IMG/VR virus record: IMGVR_UViG_3300008055_000213
Span: 1 to 31,408 of that record
Reading direction: 5' to 3' (one strand)
DNA from: a virus
DNA length: 31,408 bases
Shown in pieces: positions 15,975 to 22,519 of the stretch. Under the pieces are notes generated by a model. It was not told the DNA's origin and searched no databases. It was given only the letters and a program-made list of their open reading frames with translations. How positions within the stretch are numbered: the first letter of the stretch is position 1; each line of letters opens with the position of its first letter. The position numbers were made by a program, and so were the translations under genes.

Positions 15975-16517
15975 ATGGCAGTACCATCGCAGGGAACCGT
16001 GGCAGTAGGGGACAAGATCACTGCTTCGCTTTGGAATGATGATGTGCGTGACGCTGTTAACTTCTTGATCAGTCCACCGCGTTGCAAACTTTACAGAACC
16101 ACCAACACATCAATCACCACGGGCACGTGGACCGCTGTTTCTTGGAACGCTGAAACCTTTGACACCGACACAATGCACGACAACACAACAAACAATCAGC
16201 GCATCACCTTTACCACAGCGGGCACGTACCAGATCACGTTCAACGCGATGTGGGCTAGTAGCGCCGCGGGTGGACGTTCTTTGGCTATTGAAAAGAACGG
16301 GACAACAACGCAAGGCTCAGGCACCGATGTTGTTACATCCTTTGCCACCGCCCCGATTGGTTCAACACACAACGGCATCAACGTAAACGTGATGGCAACT
16401 TTTGCCGCTAACGATTACATCATCGCTTTTGTAAACCAAACCAGTGGCGGCGGCTTGAACCTTAGCGGAACCAGCGACGCGCACTCATCGTTCTCGGCTC
16501 TTTGGGTTGCTTCATAA
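15975..16517 (+). CDS. C1q/TNF-like jelly-roll tail tip protein
   Basis: A 180-residue protein. The first 35 residues (VPSQGTVAVGDKITASLWNDDVRDAV) match an actinophage N-terminal anchoring segment. The rest is an all-beta domain with TNF/C1q character: INQ-type start YRTTNTSITTGTWTAVSW, RITFTTAGTYQITFNAMW, SLAIEKNG, GINVNVMATFAANDYIIAFVNQTSGGGLNL and SSFSALWV. Such trimeric domains often end receptor-binding tail proteins. It is the last virion gene before the lysis genes, which supports this role. The receptor is unknown. Confidence 0.75.
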   Translation: MAVPSQGTVAVGDKITASLWNDDVRDAVNFLISPPRCKLYRTTNTSITTGTWTAVSWNAETFDTDTMHDNTTNNQRITFTTAGTYQITFNAMWASSAAGGRSLAIEKNGTTTQGSGTDVVTSFATAPIGSTHNGINVNVMATFAANDYIIAFVNQTSGGGLNLSGTSDAHSSFSALWVAS

Positions 16518-16548
16518 AATTATGAACAGTAGAGGGGAAGCGACAATC

Positions 16549-16827
16549 ATGATGAGCGTGGTGGGGGCATTGGCTGCGGGTTCACCACTGGTCGCTGGCG
16601 TTGTGCTGACCAGTGACAACGTGGCTGGTGCGATGACGTTTGTTGTTGCCTTGATTGTTGGACTGATCAGCATTGGCACTGGTGTGGGCAAACTGTATGC
16701 ACGACTGAAGGCGCAGGTTGCTGCAAGTATTCGCCGTGACGAGCTGCTGGCTGAGATTGTTTCTCGCATGGACCGCATTGAGGTTCGACAGATAGAGATT
16801 CAGAAAAGGCTTGACCAGCCTCATTGA
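16549..16827 (+). CDS. Holin-like membrane protein with coiled-coil tail
   Basis: A 92-residue protein from ATG 16549, chosen because AGGGGAAG lies about nine bases upstream; the frame is open further left to 16507. It has a hydrophobic N-terminal stretch (VVGALAAGSPLVAGVVL), a clear membrane helix (AMTFVVALIVGLISIGTGVGKLY), and a charged heptad-rich C-terminus (ELLAEIVSRMDRIEVRQIEIQKRL). It may be a holin or accessory lysis protein. The endolysin lies two genes downstream. Confidence 0.6.
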   Translation: MMSVVGALAAGSPLVAGVVLTSDNVAGAMTFVVALIVGLISIGTGVGKLYARLKAQVAASIRRDELLAEIVSRMDRIEVRQIEIQKRLDQPH

Positions 16828-16851
16828 CCGGCAGGCCAGTTAAGGCTGGTC
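16813..16851 (+). terminator. Weak hairpin at the end of the first holin gene
   Basis: Inverted repeat GACCAGCCT (16813-16821) and AGGCTGGTC (16843-16851), nine perfect pairs with a 21-base loop, overlapping the upstream stop and followed by CCCCTTT. The long loop and short T run make it a poor terminator; it may instead be an RNA-processing or attenuation structure before the second holin gene. Confidence 0.35.
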
Positions 16852-16928
16852 CCCCTTTGACACTTCACCGTGTCCTGGCCTGCCTCATTTTGCACGACCA
16901 ATCAATCACATCGATGAAGGGATCACTC

Positions 16929-17177
16929 ATGCCTGCATGGGTTCGTTCAGCATTAACTACGTTCATTGTCACGTTCATTGGCCTTGTGCCTGTGACCGCG
17001 CTCGTGGGTGGGGACACCACATGGATCACAGCTGCTGTGACCGCGGCAGTCCTAGCCACACTGCGCACCATTGTCGCAGCCATTGACCCTGGCAATACTT
17101 CCTACGGCATCGGTGCCCCTGCCGATGTCCCTGAGTTGGACAGCGTTCAAGACGATGCCCCCATTGAGGGCGAGTAA
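16929..17177 (+). CDS. Holin (r1t-like)
   Basis: An 82-residue protein from ATG 16929; AAGGGA at 16917-16922 decides this start over the upstream TTG and ATG codons in frame. Two membrane helices (TTFIVTFIGLVPVTALVG and WITAAVTAAVLATLRTIVAAI) are separated by a short GGDTT turn and followed by an acidic soluble tail (DVPELDSVQDDAPIEGE). This matches r1t-type holins of actinophages, which release the endolysin across the membrane. It is directly followed by the endolysin (TAATG overlap). Confidence 0.8.
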   Translation: MPAWVRSALTTFIVTFIGLVPVTALVGGDTTWITAAVTAAVLATLRTIVAAIDPGNTSYGIGAPADVPELDSVQDDAPIEGE

Positions 17178-17821
17178 TGGCTTGGCACCTTGCACCATCA
17201 TTGGTGCAACTACGCAACGAGGTTAACGCTCGCTGGCCACATCGGCCTAAAGGCAGTGATGGCACCGTGGGCGATACGTCGCATTCGGCTCGAGCCAGTG
17301 ACCACAATCCAAACAACCGCGACAGCGTTAACGCGTTTGACATTACTTACCCAGGTGTTGACCCGAAGGTGATCATTGCCGCGGTGGCTAAGCACCCTGC
17401 TGGTAACTACGTGATCTTCAATCGCAAGATTTACAGGCGCAGTAATGGGTGGAAGCCTGAACCGTACAGCGGTCCAAGCCCTCACACGGAGCACCTACAC
17501 GTGAGCATTTTGCAGTCTGTGGCTGCCGAGCAGTCGAAGGCTAAGTGGCTGGCCACTGCCCCTGTGAGGCCTGTGCGCAAGCCGTTGCCTGCGTACCCAG
17601 GCAAGTCCGCGTTCCAGGTCCGTGACACGGGCGAGCACATCAAAGTGCTGCAACGCGGCGTGGGCAACAAGGTCACTGGCGTGATGAGTGTGGCCGACAA
17701 GAACAAGGTGAAGTCCTTCCAACGTGTGCGCCCATTGTTGTGGCCCGCTGATGGCGTCGTCGGCCCAAAGACCTACAAGGCATTGGCATCAACCAAAGCA
17801 AACAAGCGCGTTTACAAGTAG
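17177..17821 (+). CDS. Endolysin: M15-type peptidase plus PG-binding domain
   Basis: Cell-wall hydrolase of 214 residues. The N-terminal domain (about 1-115) resembles VanY/M15 D-Ala-D-Ala peptidases. Likely zinc ligands are His43 in SDHNP, Asp55 in NAFDIT, and His106/His108 in HTEHLHVS. After a Pro/Lys-rich linker, residues about 135-207 form a peptidoglycan-binding domain with the typical AFQVRDTGEHIKVLQRGVG start and DGVVGPKTYKAL end. No signal peptide is seen, so export depends on the adjacent holin. Confidence 0.9.
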   Translation: MAWHLAPSLVQLRNEVNARWPHRPKGSDGTVGDTSHSARASDHNPNNRDSVNAFDITYPGVDPKVIIAAVAKHPAGNYVIFNRKIYRRSNGWKPEPYSGPSPHTEHLHVSILQSVAAEQSKAKWLATAPVRPVRKPLPAYPGKSAFQVRDTGEHIKVLQRGVGNKVTGVMSVADKNKVKSFQRVRPLLWPADGVVGPKTYKALASTKANKRVYK

Positions 17822-17850
17822 GACCTAGTGCTCGATGAGAGTGGGACTGT

Positions 17851-18087
17851 ATGTCTTTACGTGATGATCTGCGAGACGATACAAACAAACCACCGTGGCA
17901 AATCTGCGGAGTGCGCTGGGCCTTAAGCCTGGCCACTGGCCCTGACCTGATCGCACTTGAGTCCGCGATTGAAGGGACCTTAAGTGGGGACAAGATCGCG
18001 CTGGCTGTGCGTGATCACCTGAACCTGTCCATCAGTGGGGAGTCGGTTCGCCGGCATCGCCGCGGATCGTGCCGGTGCCCACGATGA
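17851..18087 (+). CDS. Small conserved-type hypothetical protein
   Basis: A 78-residue protein starting MSLRDDLRDDTNKPPWQICGV. The middle is helical (GPDLIALESAIEGTLSGDKIALAVRDHL), and the end, SGESVRRHRRGSCRCPR, is very basic with two cysteines. The SGxSVRRH pattern recalls the recognition helix of small DNA-binding proteins in actinophages. It overlaps the following exonuclease by ATGA. A nucleic-acid-binding role is only inferred. Confidence 0.65.
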   Translation: MSLRDDLRDDTNKPPWQICGVRWALSLATGPDLIALESAIEGTLSGDKIALAVRDHLNLSISGESVRRHRRGSCRCPR

Positions 18088-18860
18088 GTCTTGCCGATGA
18101 GCTGAACAAGGCCAGCAAGAGTGCACGCATCCTGACCCTCGACATTGAGACCGCACCAATGCTGGTGCACTCGTGGGGATTATGGAATCAAAACCACAGC
18201 ATCAACCAGATCGTTGACCCAGGCAGAGTCTTATGCTTCGCCGGCAAATGGTACGACGAGCGAAAAGTCCACTTCTTCAGTGAGCACCACAACACACATG
18301 AGGAAATGATCAAGGCCGCGTGGACCATGCTCGATGAGTGCGACATCCTCGTGACCTACAACGGGCCAAGCTTTGATGTGAAGCACCTGCAACGTGAGTT
18401 TGTCCTGGCTGGGATGAGCCCACCATCAAAGTTTGAGAACGTGGACCTGCTCAAGGTTGCGCGTGCACAGTTCAAGTTCCCTTCCAACAAGCTCGACTAC
18501 GTGGCACAAGCCCTCGGACTCGGAAGCAAACTAGCCCACGAAGGTCAAGGCCTGTGGACTGCGTGCCTAGCAGGGGACAGCAAAGCGTGGGCCCGCATGC
18601 GCCGCTACAACAAACAAGACGTGATCCTGACTGAAGCCCTGTATGACCGCATGGGTGGCTGGATCAAGTCCCACCCACACATGGGCCTGTTCACCCACCA
18701 GGCACGCTCCTGCTTCCGCTGCGGGGGCACAGCCCTGAGTGCTAATGGTGTGAGCGTGTCCGCGGGCACAGCGTTCGCCTCGTTCACCTGTGACGCTTGT
18801 GGTGCACAGTCACGGGCGAGCACGCGCAAGCACGCCGTCACAATGCGTGGTGTGCGATGA
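18084..18860 (+). CDS. DEDD-type 3'-5' exonuclease with zinc ribbon
   Basis: RNase H-like (DnaQ/RNase_H_2 superfamily) nuclease of 258 residues. Motif I is LTLDIETAP (Asp20, Glu22), motif II is VTYNGPSFDVKHL near 94-106, and motif III is YNKQD near 178-182, a YxxxD arrangement typical of the DEDDy type. The C-terminus has a zinc ribbon (CFRCGG about 40 residues from the end, then CDACG). ATG 18084 is chosen over an upstream GTG because it forms an ATGA overlap with the previous gene. It likely processes DNA in replication or recombination. Confidence 0.8.
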   Translation: MSLADELNKASKSARILTLDIETAPMLVHSWGLWNQNHSINQIVDPGRVLCFAGKWYDERKVHFFSEHHNTHEEMIKAAWTMLDECDILVTYNGPSFDVKHLQREFVLAGMSPPSKFENVDLLKVARAQFKFPSNKLDYVAQALGLGSKLAHEGQGLWTACLAGDSKAWARMRRYNKQDVILTEALYDRMGGWIKSHPHMGLFTHQARSCFRCGGTALSANGVSVSAGTAFASFTCDACGAQSRASTRKHAVTMRGVR

Positions 18861-20071
18861 CGTTCACATTGCACCACGGAGACTGCATTGAGGTCATGCG
18901 TGGCATGGCTGGCGGCTCGGTGGACTCCATTGTCACTGACCCGCCTTACGAGCTCGGCTTCATGGGCAAGTCGTGGGACAGCACAGGCATCGCGTACAGC
19001 GTTGAGATGTGGACCGAAGCGTTGCGCGTGCTCAAGCCTGGCGGGCACCTGCTCGCGTTCAGTGGGTCACGCACCTATCACCGCATGGCAGTTGCCATTG
19101 AGGACGCGGGTTTCCAAATCCGCGACCAGATTATGTGGCTCTACGGGTCAGGGTTTCCAAAGTCGCACAACGTGAGCAAGGGCATTGACAAGGCGGCTGG
19201 GGCAGAGCGTGAGGTTGTGGGCAGTATCACTCGCGCACCGTTTGGCTACGAAGACCGGCCTTGGAAACACGCAGACAATGCCGCTCAGTCACCTATCACC
19301 ACCGCCGCCACTCCTGCCGCGCAACAGTGGGAAGGTTGGGGCACAGCGTTGAAGCCAGCGCACGAGCCGATTGTGTTGGCACGCAAACCCTTCGCCGGCA
19401 CAGTTGCCAACAACGTCCTGCAACACGGAACAGGTGCGCTCAACATTGACGGGTCACGGGTTGGGATTGATGGCCCCGACGACCGCGTTGCAGGCAGGCG
19501 CACCGCTACCTTTGGCACCGAGGGGACGATTAGTGGCGGCGACGGTAGCGGCGGTTGGACCGCGCCCGAAGGCAAAGGCCGTTGGCCCGCGAACGTAATC
19601 CACGACGGCAGTGACGAAGTAGTTGACGGGTTCCCCAACAGCAATGGTCGAGTAGGAAGTACGAAGTACGCAAGTGGCACTAATAGTATTTACGGAAAAT
19701 TTAGCAAAGAATCAAATCCAAATGGTTCAAACGGTGTTGCTGACTCAGGTTCAGCGGCCCGATTCTTCTATTGCGCGAAAGCCAACAAGCGTGACCGCAA
19801 CGAAGGGCTAGACGAAAACACGAACAATCACCCGACGGTCAAGCCTGTTGACCTAATGCGCTACCTCGTCAAACTGGTCACTCCACCTGGCGGCGTAGTC
19901 CTTGACCCGTTCATGGGTTCGGGCTCCACGGGCAAAGGCGCAGTCATTGAGGGCTTCAACTTCGTTGGCATTGAGCAGGACGCTGACTACCTTGACATAG
20001 CCCGCGCCCGTATCCAGTGGGCCCTTGACCAAGAGGTTCAGCTCACCATTGAGGAAGGCGGGGCGGCATGA
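18857..20071 (+). CDS. DNA amino-methyltransferase (N4/N6 type)
   Basis: SAM-dependent DNA methyltransferase of 404 residues from ATG 18857 (ATGA overlap with the exonuclease). The catalytic DPPY is at about 28-31 (VTDPPYELGFMGKSWD), and the SAM-binding motif DPFMGSGSTG is near 350-359, so the order is catalytic first, as in beta-class enzymes. A central NIDGSRVGI and SAARFFYCAKA pattern is common in phage enzymes. No restriction partner is nearby, so this is an orphan enzyme, probably shielding phage DNA. Bases about 19641-19740 are far more AT-rich than the rest. Confidence 0.92.
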   Translation: MTFTLHHGDCIEVMRGMAGGSVDSIVTDPPYELGFMGKSWDSTGIAYSVEMWTEALRVLKPGGHLLAFSGSRTYHRMAVAIEDAGFQIRDQIMWLYGSGFPKSHNVSKGIDKAAGAEREVVGSITRAPFGYEDRPWKHADNAAQSPITTAATPAAQQWEGWGTALKPAHEPIVLARKPFAGTVANNVLQHGTGALNIDGSRVGIDGPDDRVAGRRTATFGTEGTISGGDGSGGWTAPEGKGRWPANVIHDGSDEVVDGFPNSNGRVGSTKYASGTNSIYGKFSKESNPNGSNGVADSGSAARFFYCAKANKRDRNEGLDENTNNHPTVKPVDLMRYLVKLVTPPGGVVLDPFMGSGSTGKGAVIEGFNFVGIEQDADYLDIARARIQWALDQEVQLTIEEGGAA

Positions 20072-20196
20072 CGTTCACCGATGCGCAAATCGAGGCCGCG
20101 TGCCACGCGCTATGGGCACAGTTTAACTACACCCTGCCAACACTGCCCTACGTGATTGTTGGCATTGTGACCGACGCACTCATTGAGGCGTCATGA
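20068..20196 (+). CDS. Short hypothetical protein (42 aa)
   Basis: Starts at ATG 20068 inside the methyltransferase stop (ATGA) and ends in another ATGA with the next gene at 20193. The product MTFTDAQIEAACHALWAQF continues to a hydrophobic, possibly amphipathic segment (LPYVIVGIVTDALIEAS). The tight overlap on both sides supports translation. Function unknown. Confidence 0.55.
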   Translation: MTFTDAQIEAACHALWAQFNYTLPTLPYVIVGIVTDALIEAS

Positions 20197-20519
20197 GCAG
20201 GCCGAGGGTGATCAAGATCAGCCCCTACACCTGGTCAATCAAATGGTCCAAGCACGAGGTCCTGAAACATCACCCCAACGGAGATGCCTGCGGTGCCTGC
20301 GACATGGAGTCAATGAGCATCGCCGTGGACCCTGGCAAACACGAGGACTACGCGCGGGCCACACTCCTGCACGAAATCCTGCACGCCTGCATCCGCAGCT
20401 CGGACCCCACGCTCGATGACGAGCACGAGGAAACCGTGGTCGCCGCAATCACCGGCCCACTGCTGTCCATGCTCAGGGATAACCCTGACGTGCTGGACTA
20501 CCTGACGGAAGACGCATGA
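20193..20519 (+). CDS. Small HExxH zinc metalloprotease-like protein
   Basis: A 108-residue protein with HEILH at residues 60-64 inside LLHEILHACIR, the zincin signature, followed by a possible third ligand in DDEHEETVVAAI (Glu79 or Glu80). A CGAC pair lies near 33-36. The size and pattern recall phage ImmA/IrrE-like or SprT-like domains. It could cut a host or phage regulator, but the substrate is unknown. Coupled by ATGA overlaps to its neighbours on both sides. Confidence 0.75.
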   Translation: MSRPRVIKISPYTWSIKWSKHEVLKHHPNGDACGACDMESMSIAVDPGKHEDYARATLLHEILHACIRSSDPTLDDEHEETVVAAITGPLLSMLRDNPDVLDYLTEDA

Positions 20520-20722
20520 TGTGGGTGTCGTTCCTGTTGGCCGCGGGCAGTATCGCTGGGCTGTATTTTGTGAAACGTAATCCGCGCGTTGGTTGGGGTT
20601 GGTGTCTGATCATGGAAGTACCATGGGTGATCTACGCGCTCAGCATTGGTCAGCCAGCATTGGCCGTGTTGTGCGCGTTCTACGCAGCCGTTTACGCCAA
20701 CAACTTGCGAGGGACTAAATGA
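20516..20722 (+). CDS. Small membrane protein with three helices
   Basis: A 68-residue, highly hydrophobic protein: VSFLLAAGSIAGLYFV, then NPRVGWGWCLIMEVPWVIYALSIG, then ALAVLCAFYAAVYANNL. Arg/Lys residues between segments fit three membrane helices. No family is recognised. ATGA overlaps with both neighbours. A role in superinfection exclusion or membrane remodelling is possible but unproven. Confidence 0.65.
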   Translation: MMWVSFLLAAGSIAGLYFVKRNPRVGWGWCLIMEVPWVIYALSIGQPALAVLCAFYAAVYANNLRGTK

Positions 20723-20928
20723 AAAACATCATTGACTGTGTGCCTGATTTATCTGAGGCCGTGGACTATCGACCAATGATCACCCACGAATGCGTGTGTG
20801 GCTCACCACTGTTCAGGGTAATCTGCTCATTTGCTGACAACGAGATCGCCCAATACTTCCTAGACATGGAGTGCATTGCTTGCGGTTCTAGGTATCACGC
20901 CCCCACATTGGCTGACGCCGATGAGTGA
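20719..20928 (+). CDS. Zinc-ribbon protein
   Basis: A 69-residue protein with two cysteine pairs, ECVCG near 24-28 and ECIACG near 51-56, separated by a beta-like stretch (LFRVICSFADNEIAQYFLDM). This is a single zinc ribbon. The C-terminus is acidic. Similar small ribbons occur in the leftward cassette a few hundred bases on. Function unknown; protein or nucleic-acid binding is likely. Confidence 0.65.
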   Translation: MKNIIDCVPDLSEAVDYRPMITHECVCGSPLFRVICSFADNEIAQYFLDMECIACGSRYHAPTLADADE

Positions 20929-21232
20929 TTACGTGGGTGATGGTGGCCCAATCATTGGCCGGCCAGCAGAAGTGCTTGTGCCTGAGGCTGACATCGCTGG
21001 GCTACTGGCAGTGCGTGGCTCGGCCTACGGCAGCCCGCTGATCAATCACCAGCGCATCGCTGACCTGTGGTCCGCGTACCTGCGCACCGAGATCACACCT
21101 GAGCAGGCCGCGATGTGTATGGCCTTGGTCAAGGTTGCACGCCTGATTCAATCCCCTGACCACGCGGATTCAATTCACGACCTTGCCGGCTACGTCGAGG
21201 TGTACCGCCAGATCATTAACAAGAGTGATTAG
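20921..21232 (+). CDS. DUF6378-like phage protein
   Basis: A 103-residue protein from ATG 20921, overlapping the previous stop. The stretch GSAYGSPLINHQRIADLWSA, then TPEQAAMCMALVKVARLIQSPDHADSIHDLAGYVEVYRQI resembles a domain widespread in phages (recalled as DUF6378) with conserved YG, H, and D/L..YA..Y positions. The biochemical role is not known to me. Its stop overlaps the stop of the convergent ribbon-helix-helix gene by three bases. Confidence 0.7.
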   Translation: MSDYVGDGGPIIGRPAEVLVPEADIAGLLAVRGSAYGSPLINHQRIADLWSAYLRTEITPEQAAMCMALVKVARLIQSPDHADSIHDLAGYVEVYRQIINKSD

Positions 21233-21378
21233 CTCGACTTCATGATGAAGTCAGTCAGCGCGAGGCGTATTAGTTCACTGACGCTGAGTCCTGTCTGTTC
21301 ACCGATCTCACGTAAGGCATCCCACACATCGTCGTTGATTCGGACGGTGCGTGCAGGAGTCTTAGGTTGATTGGCCAT
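21229..21378 (-). CDS. Ribbon-helix-helix DNA-binding protein
   Basis: A 49-residue protein on the minus strand, too short for simple ORF filters. It reads MANQPKTPARTVRINDDVWD, then a helix-turn-helix pair ALREIGEQTGLSVSELIRLA and LTDFIMKSS. This is the Arc/MetJ layout: a basic beta-strand (TVRIND) followed by two helices. It is the last gene of the leftward operon and overlaps the upstream gene by TAATG. It is a candidate repressor of its own operon, whose promoter holds a perfect palindrome at 22531-22543. Confidence 0.8.
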   Translation of the reverse strand: MANQPKTPARTVRINDDVWDALREIGEQTGLSVSELIRLALTDFIMKSS

Positions 21379-21545
21379 TAGGCAATCCTATTGCCTGGCT
21401 TGACTGCTGCTCTCTCGGACATCTCAAGACCAAACGACTCACCACACTTAGGGCATTGCCACCACGTGTAATGACCGTTGCTCACCAGCTCAAACCGGCG
21501 GTACTGCTCACACTCACCACACTGCGTCCTGATCGTGTACGTCAT
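21378..21545 (-). CDS. Zinc-ribbon protein (CGEC/CPKC)
   Basis: A 55-residue protein from ATG 21545, chosen because it overlaps the stop of the upstream gene (ATGA at 21542-21545). It reads MTYTIRTQCGECEQYRRFEL, then HYTWWQCPKCGESFGLEM, a compact four-cysteine ribbon with a basic tail. Function unknown. It lies between an FmdB-like ribbon and the ribbon-helix-helix gene in one coupled leftward unit. Confidence 0.65.
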   Translation of the reverse strand: MTYTIRTQCGECEQYRRFELVSNGHYTWWQCPKCGESFGLEMSERAAVKPGNRIA

Positions 21546-21715
21546 GGCTTGCCTCCCCATCCTTCACCCTTGAACGACACACCAGGCGCCGAGTAAATAC
21601 GTGTTAATGATTCCTTGCACGTGTAGCACGTTCGCTGTTCGTCGCGTTGCTCAACTGGTACGCGCAAGATCGTGGTGTGTTCGCACCCACATTGATACTC
21701 ATAGGTCACTGGCAT
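21542..21715 (-). CDS. FmdB-like zinc-ribbon protein
   Basis: A 57-residue protein from ATG 21715 (MPVTYEYQCGCEHTTILRVP). The pattern MPxYEYxC, a second CYTC pair, then a terminal RIYSAPGVSFKGEGWGG closely matches the FmdB/CxxC_CxxC regulatory ribbon family, where the first motif usually reads CxxC; here it is CGC. In-frame codons further upstream exist, but this start gives the family N-terminus and has GGGATG upstream. Its start overlaps the end of the next upstream gene by 17 bases. Confidence 0.75.
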   Translation of the reverse strand: MPVTYEYQCGCEHTTILRVPVEQRDEQRTCYTCKESLTRIYSAPGVSFKGEGWGGKP

Positions 21716-21926
21716 TGTCATCCCATTCGTCAACGTGGTGGAACGGTCCGTTGGGTGTATCGCATTGCTTCCACTTATTCTTGCCACACATAGGGCAGTC
21801 ACCTAGTGGCTTGCGTGACTTCCTGAAACCTGATGGTGCATAAACAATGGTGCCACAGTTCGGGCACACTACGAGCCTGGCATGACCAGTGAGCATTGAT
21901 GGTGTTTGATACAAGTCGAGCTGCAT
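21699..21926 (-). CDS. Zinc-ribbon protein (CPNC/CPMC)
   Basis: A 75-residue protein with CPNCG near 21-25 and CPMCG near 44-48 flanking a basic segment (GFRKSRKPLGD), then KNKWKQCDTPNGPFHHVDEW with an extra Cys and two His. It starts MQLDLYQTPSML after AGGGGAACATT, giving a good ribosome binding site. Function unknown; together with the next two genes it makes three ribbons in a row. Confidence 0.65.
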   Translation of the reverse strand: MQLDLYQTPSMLTGHARLVVCPNCGTIVYAPSGFRKSRKPLGDCPMCGKNKWKQCDTPNGPFHHVDEWDDNASDL

Positions 21927-21945
21927 AATGTTCCCCTAATCTAGT

Positions 21946-21970
21946 GCCCCTCACCGACGTGGTGAGGGGC
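21946..21970 (-). terminator. GC-rich hairpin within the leftward operon
   Basis: Perfect 10-bp stem, arms GCCCCTCACC and GGTGAGGGGC at 21946-21955 and 21961-21970, with a five-base loop. It lies 12 bases beyond the stop of the 21982 gene. No T run follows on the minus strand, so it may act as an attenuator or RNA stabiliser rather than a full terminator. Confidence 0.5.
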
Positions 21971-21981
21971 CATTGTTGTGT

Positions 21982-22230
21982 CTAGGATTCGTCCTGAACA
22001 ACGATGTGCTCACACGTGGTGAGCCAATTCATAAGCACACCGACGAGGTCCTTGTGACCCTGCTCGTCACGCATCCACAAATCAAACTGGTCGTGGAGTG
22101 CGGTGAGCAGGCGTGCCACGTTCTTGTCCGTGGGGTTGTCCGCAGCGATCTGCTCGCAGTCCTCAAAGGCTTGACGCAGGTAGGTGATGATTGCCTTGTC
22201 GCCAGTGGTGGTGTCAATTGCTGTGTTCAT
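21982..22230 (-). CDS. Hypothetical helical protein, leftward operon
   Basis: An 82-residue protein from ATG 22230, with AAGGAG ideally placed in a leader that duplicates that of the upstream gene. It reads MNTAIDTTTGDKAIITYLRQ and then long charged helices (DKNVARLLTALHDQFDLWMRDEQ, LVGVLMNWLTTCEHIV). No family is recognised. The frame is open further upstream, but the ribosome site fixes the start here. Confidence 0.65.
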   Translation of the reverse strand: MNTAIDTTTGDKAIITYLRQAFEDCEQIAADNPTDKNVARLLTALHDQFDLWMRDEQGHKDLVGVLMNWLTTCEHIVVQDES

Positions 22231-22263
22231 TGTGCTTCTCCTTGTGTTGTGTGTGGGCTGGTT
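22228..22263 (-). repeat. Leader repeat copy A (second copy at 22484-22514)
   Basis: The 19 bases from start codon to ribosome site (plus strand CAT-T/C-GTGCTTCTCCTTGTG) occur at 22228-22246 and 22484-22502 with one mismatch. Similarity continues upstream through TGGGCTG and a final TT, after a five-base gap. The two first genes of the leftward operon thus share a duplicated translation leader. Confidence 0.75.
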
Positions 22264-22486
22264 AGTGTCCAAAGTGGCAGGTAAAACATGGCATTGGCTG
22301 ATCCATTTGTGTAACCCAAGCAACATGGTCACGCTTTGTGGCTTTTACCCAATGCGTTAAAGGTGTGCTAAATGATGTTGCCCCTGGGTAATGTGCAAGG
22401 TAAGACTCTGCCTCGTAGCCAACGTGATCGGTGCAGTAAACGCCACCGTTAGTGTCAATGTAAAGATCAACGGTCTTAGTGCTCAT
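22262..22486 (-). CDS. Hypothetical protein, first gene of leftward operon
   Basis: A 74-residue protein from ATG 22486 with AAGGAG seven to eight bases upstream. It begins MSTKTVDLYIDTNGGVYCTD, contains WVKATKRDHVAWVTQ and ends PMPCFTCHFGH, a Cys/His cluster (CFTCHFGH) suited to metal binding. No family is recognised. As the first gene after the operator-containing promoter it is probably the earliest and most strongly expressed of the cassette. Confidence 0.65.
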   Translation of the reverse strand: MSTKTVDLYIDTNGGVYCTDHVGYEAESYLAHYPGATSFSTPLTHWVKATKRDHVAWVTQMDQPMPCFTCHFGH

Positions 22487-22519
22487 CGTGCTTCTCCTTG
22501 TGTCTGGGCTGTTGAGATA

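Noticed and set aside
17673-17993. Minus-strand frame of 106 codons over the endolysin end
   Set aside because: Arg/Ser/Cys-rich antisense translation with no start signal, overlapping the peptidoglycan-binding domain on the plus strand.
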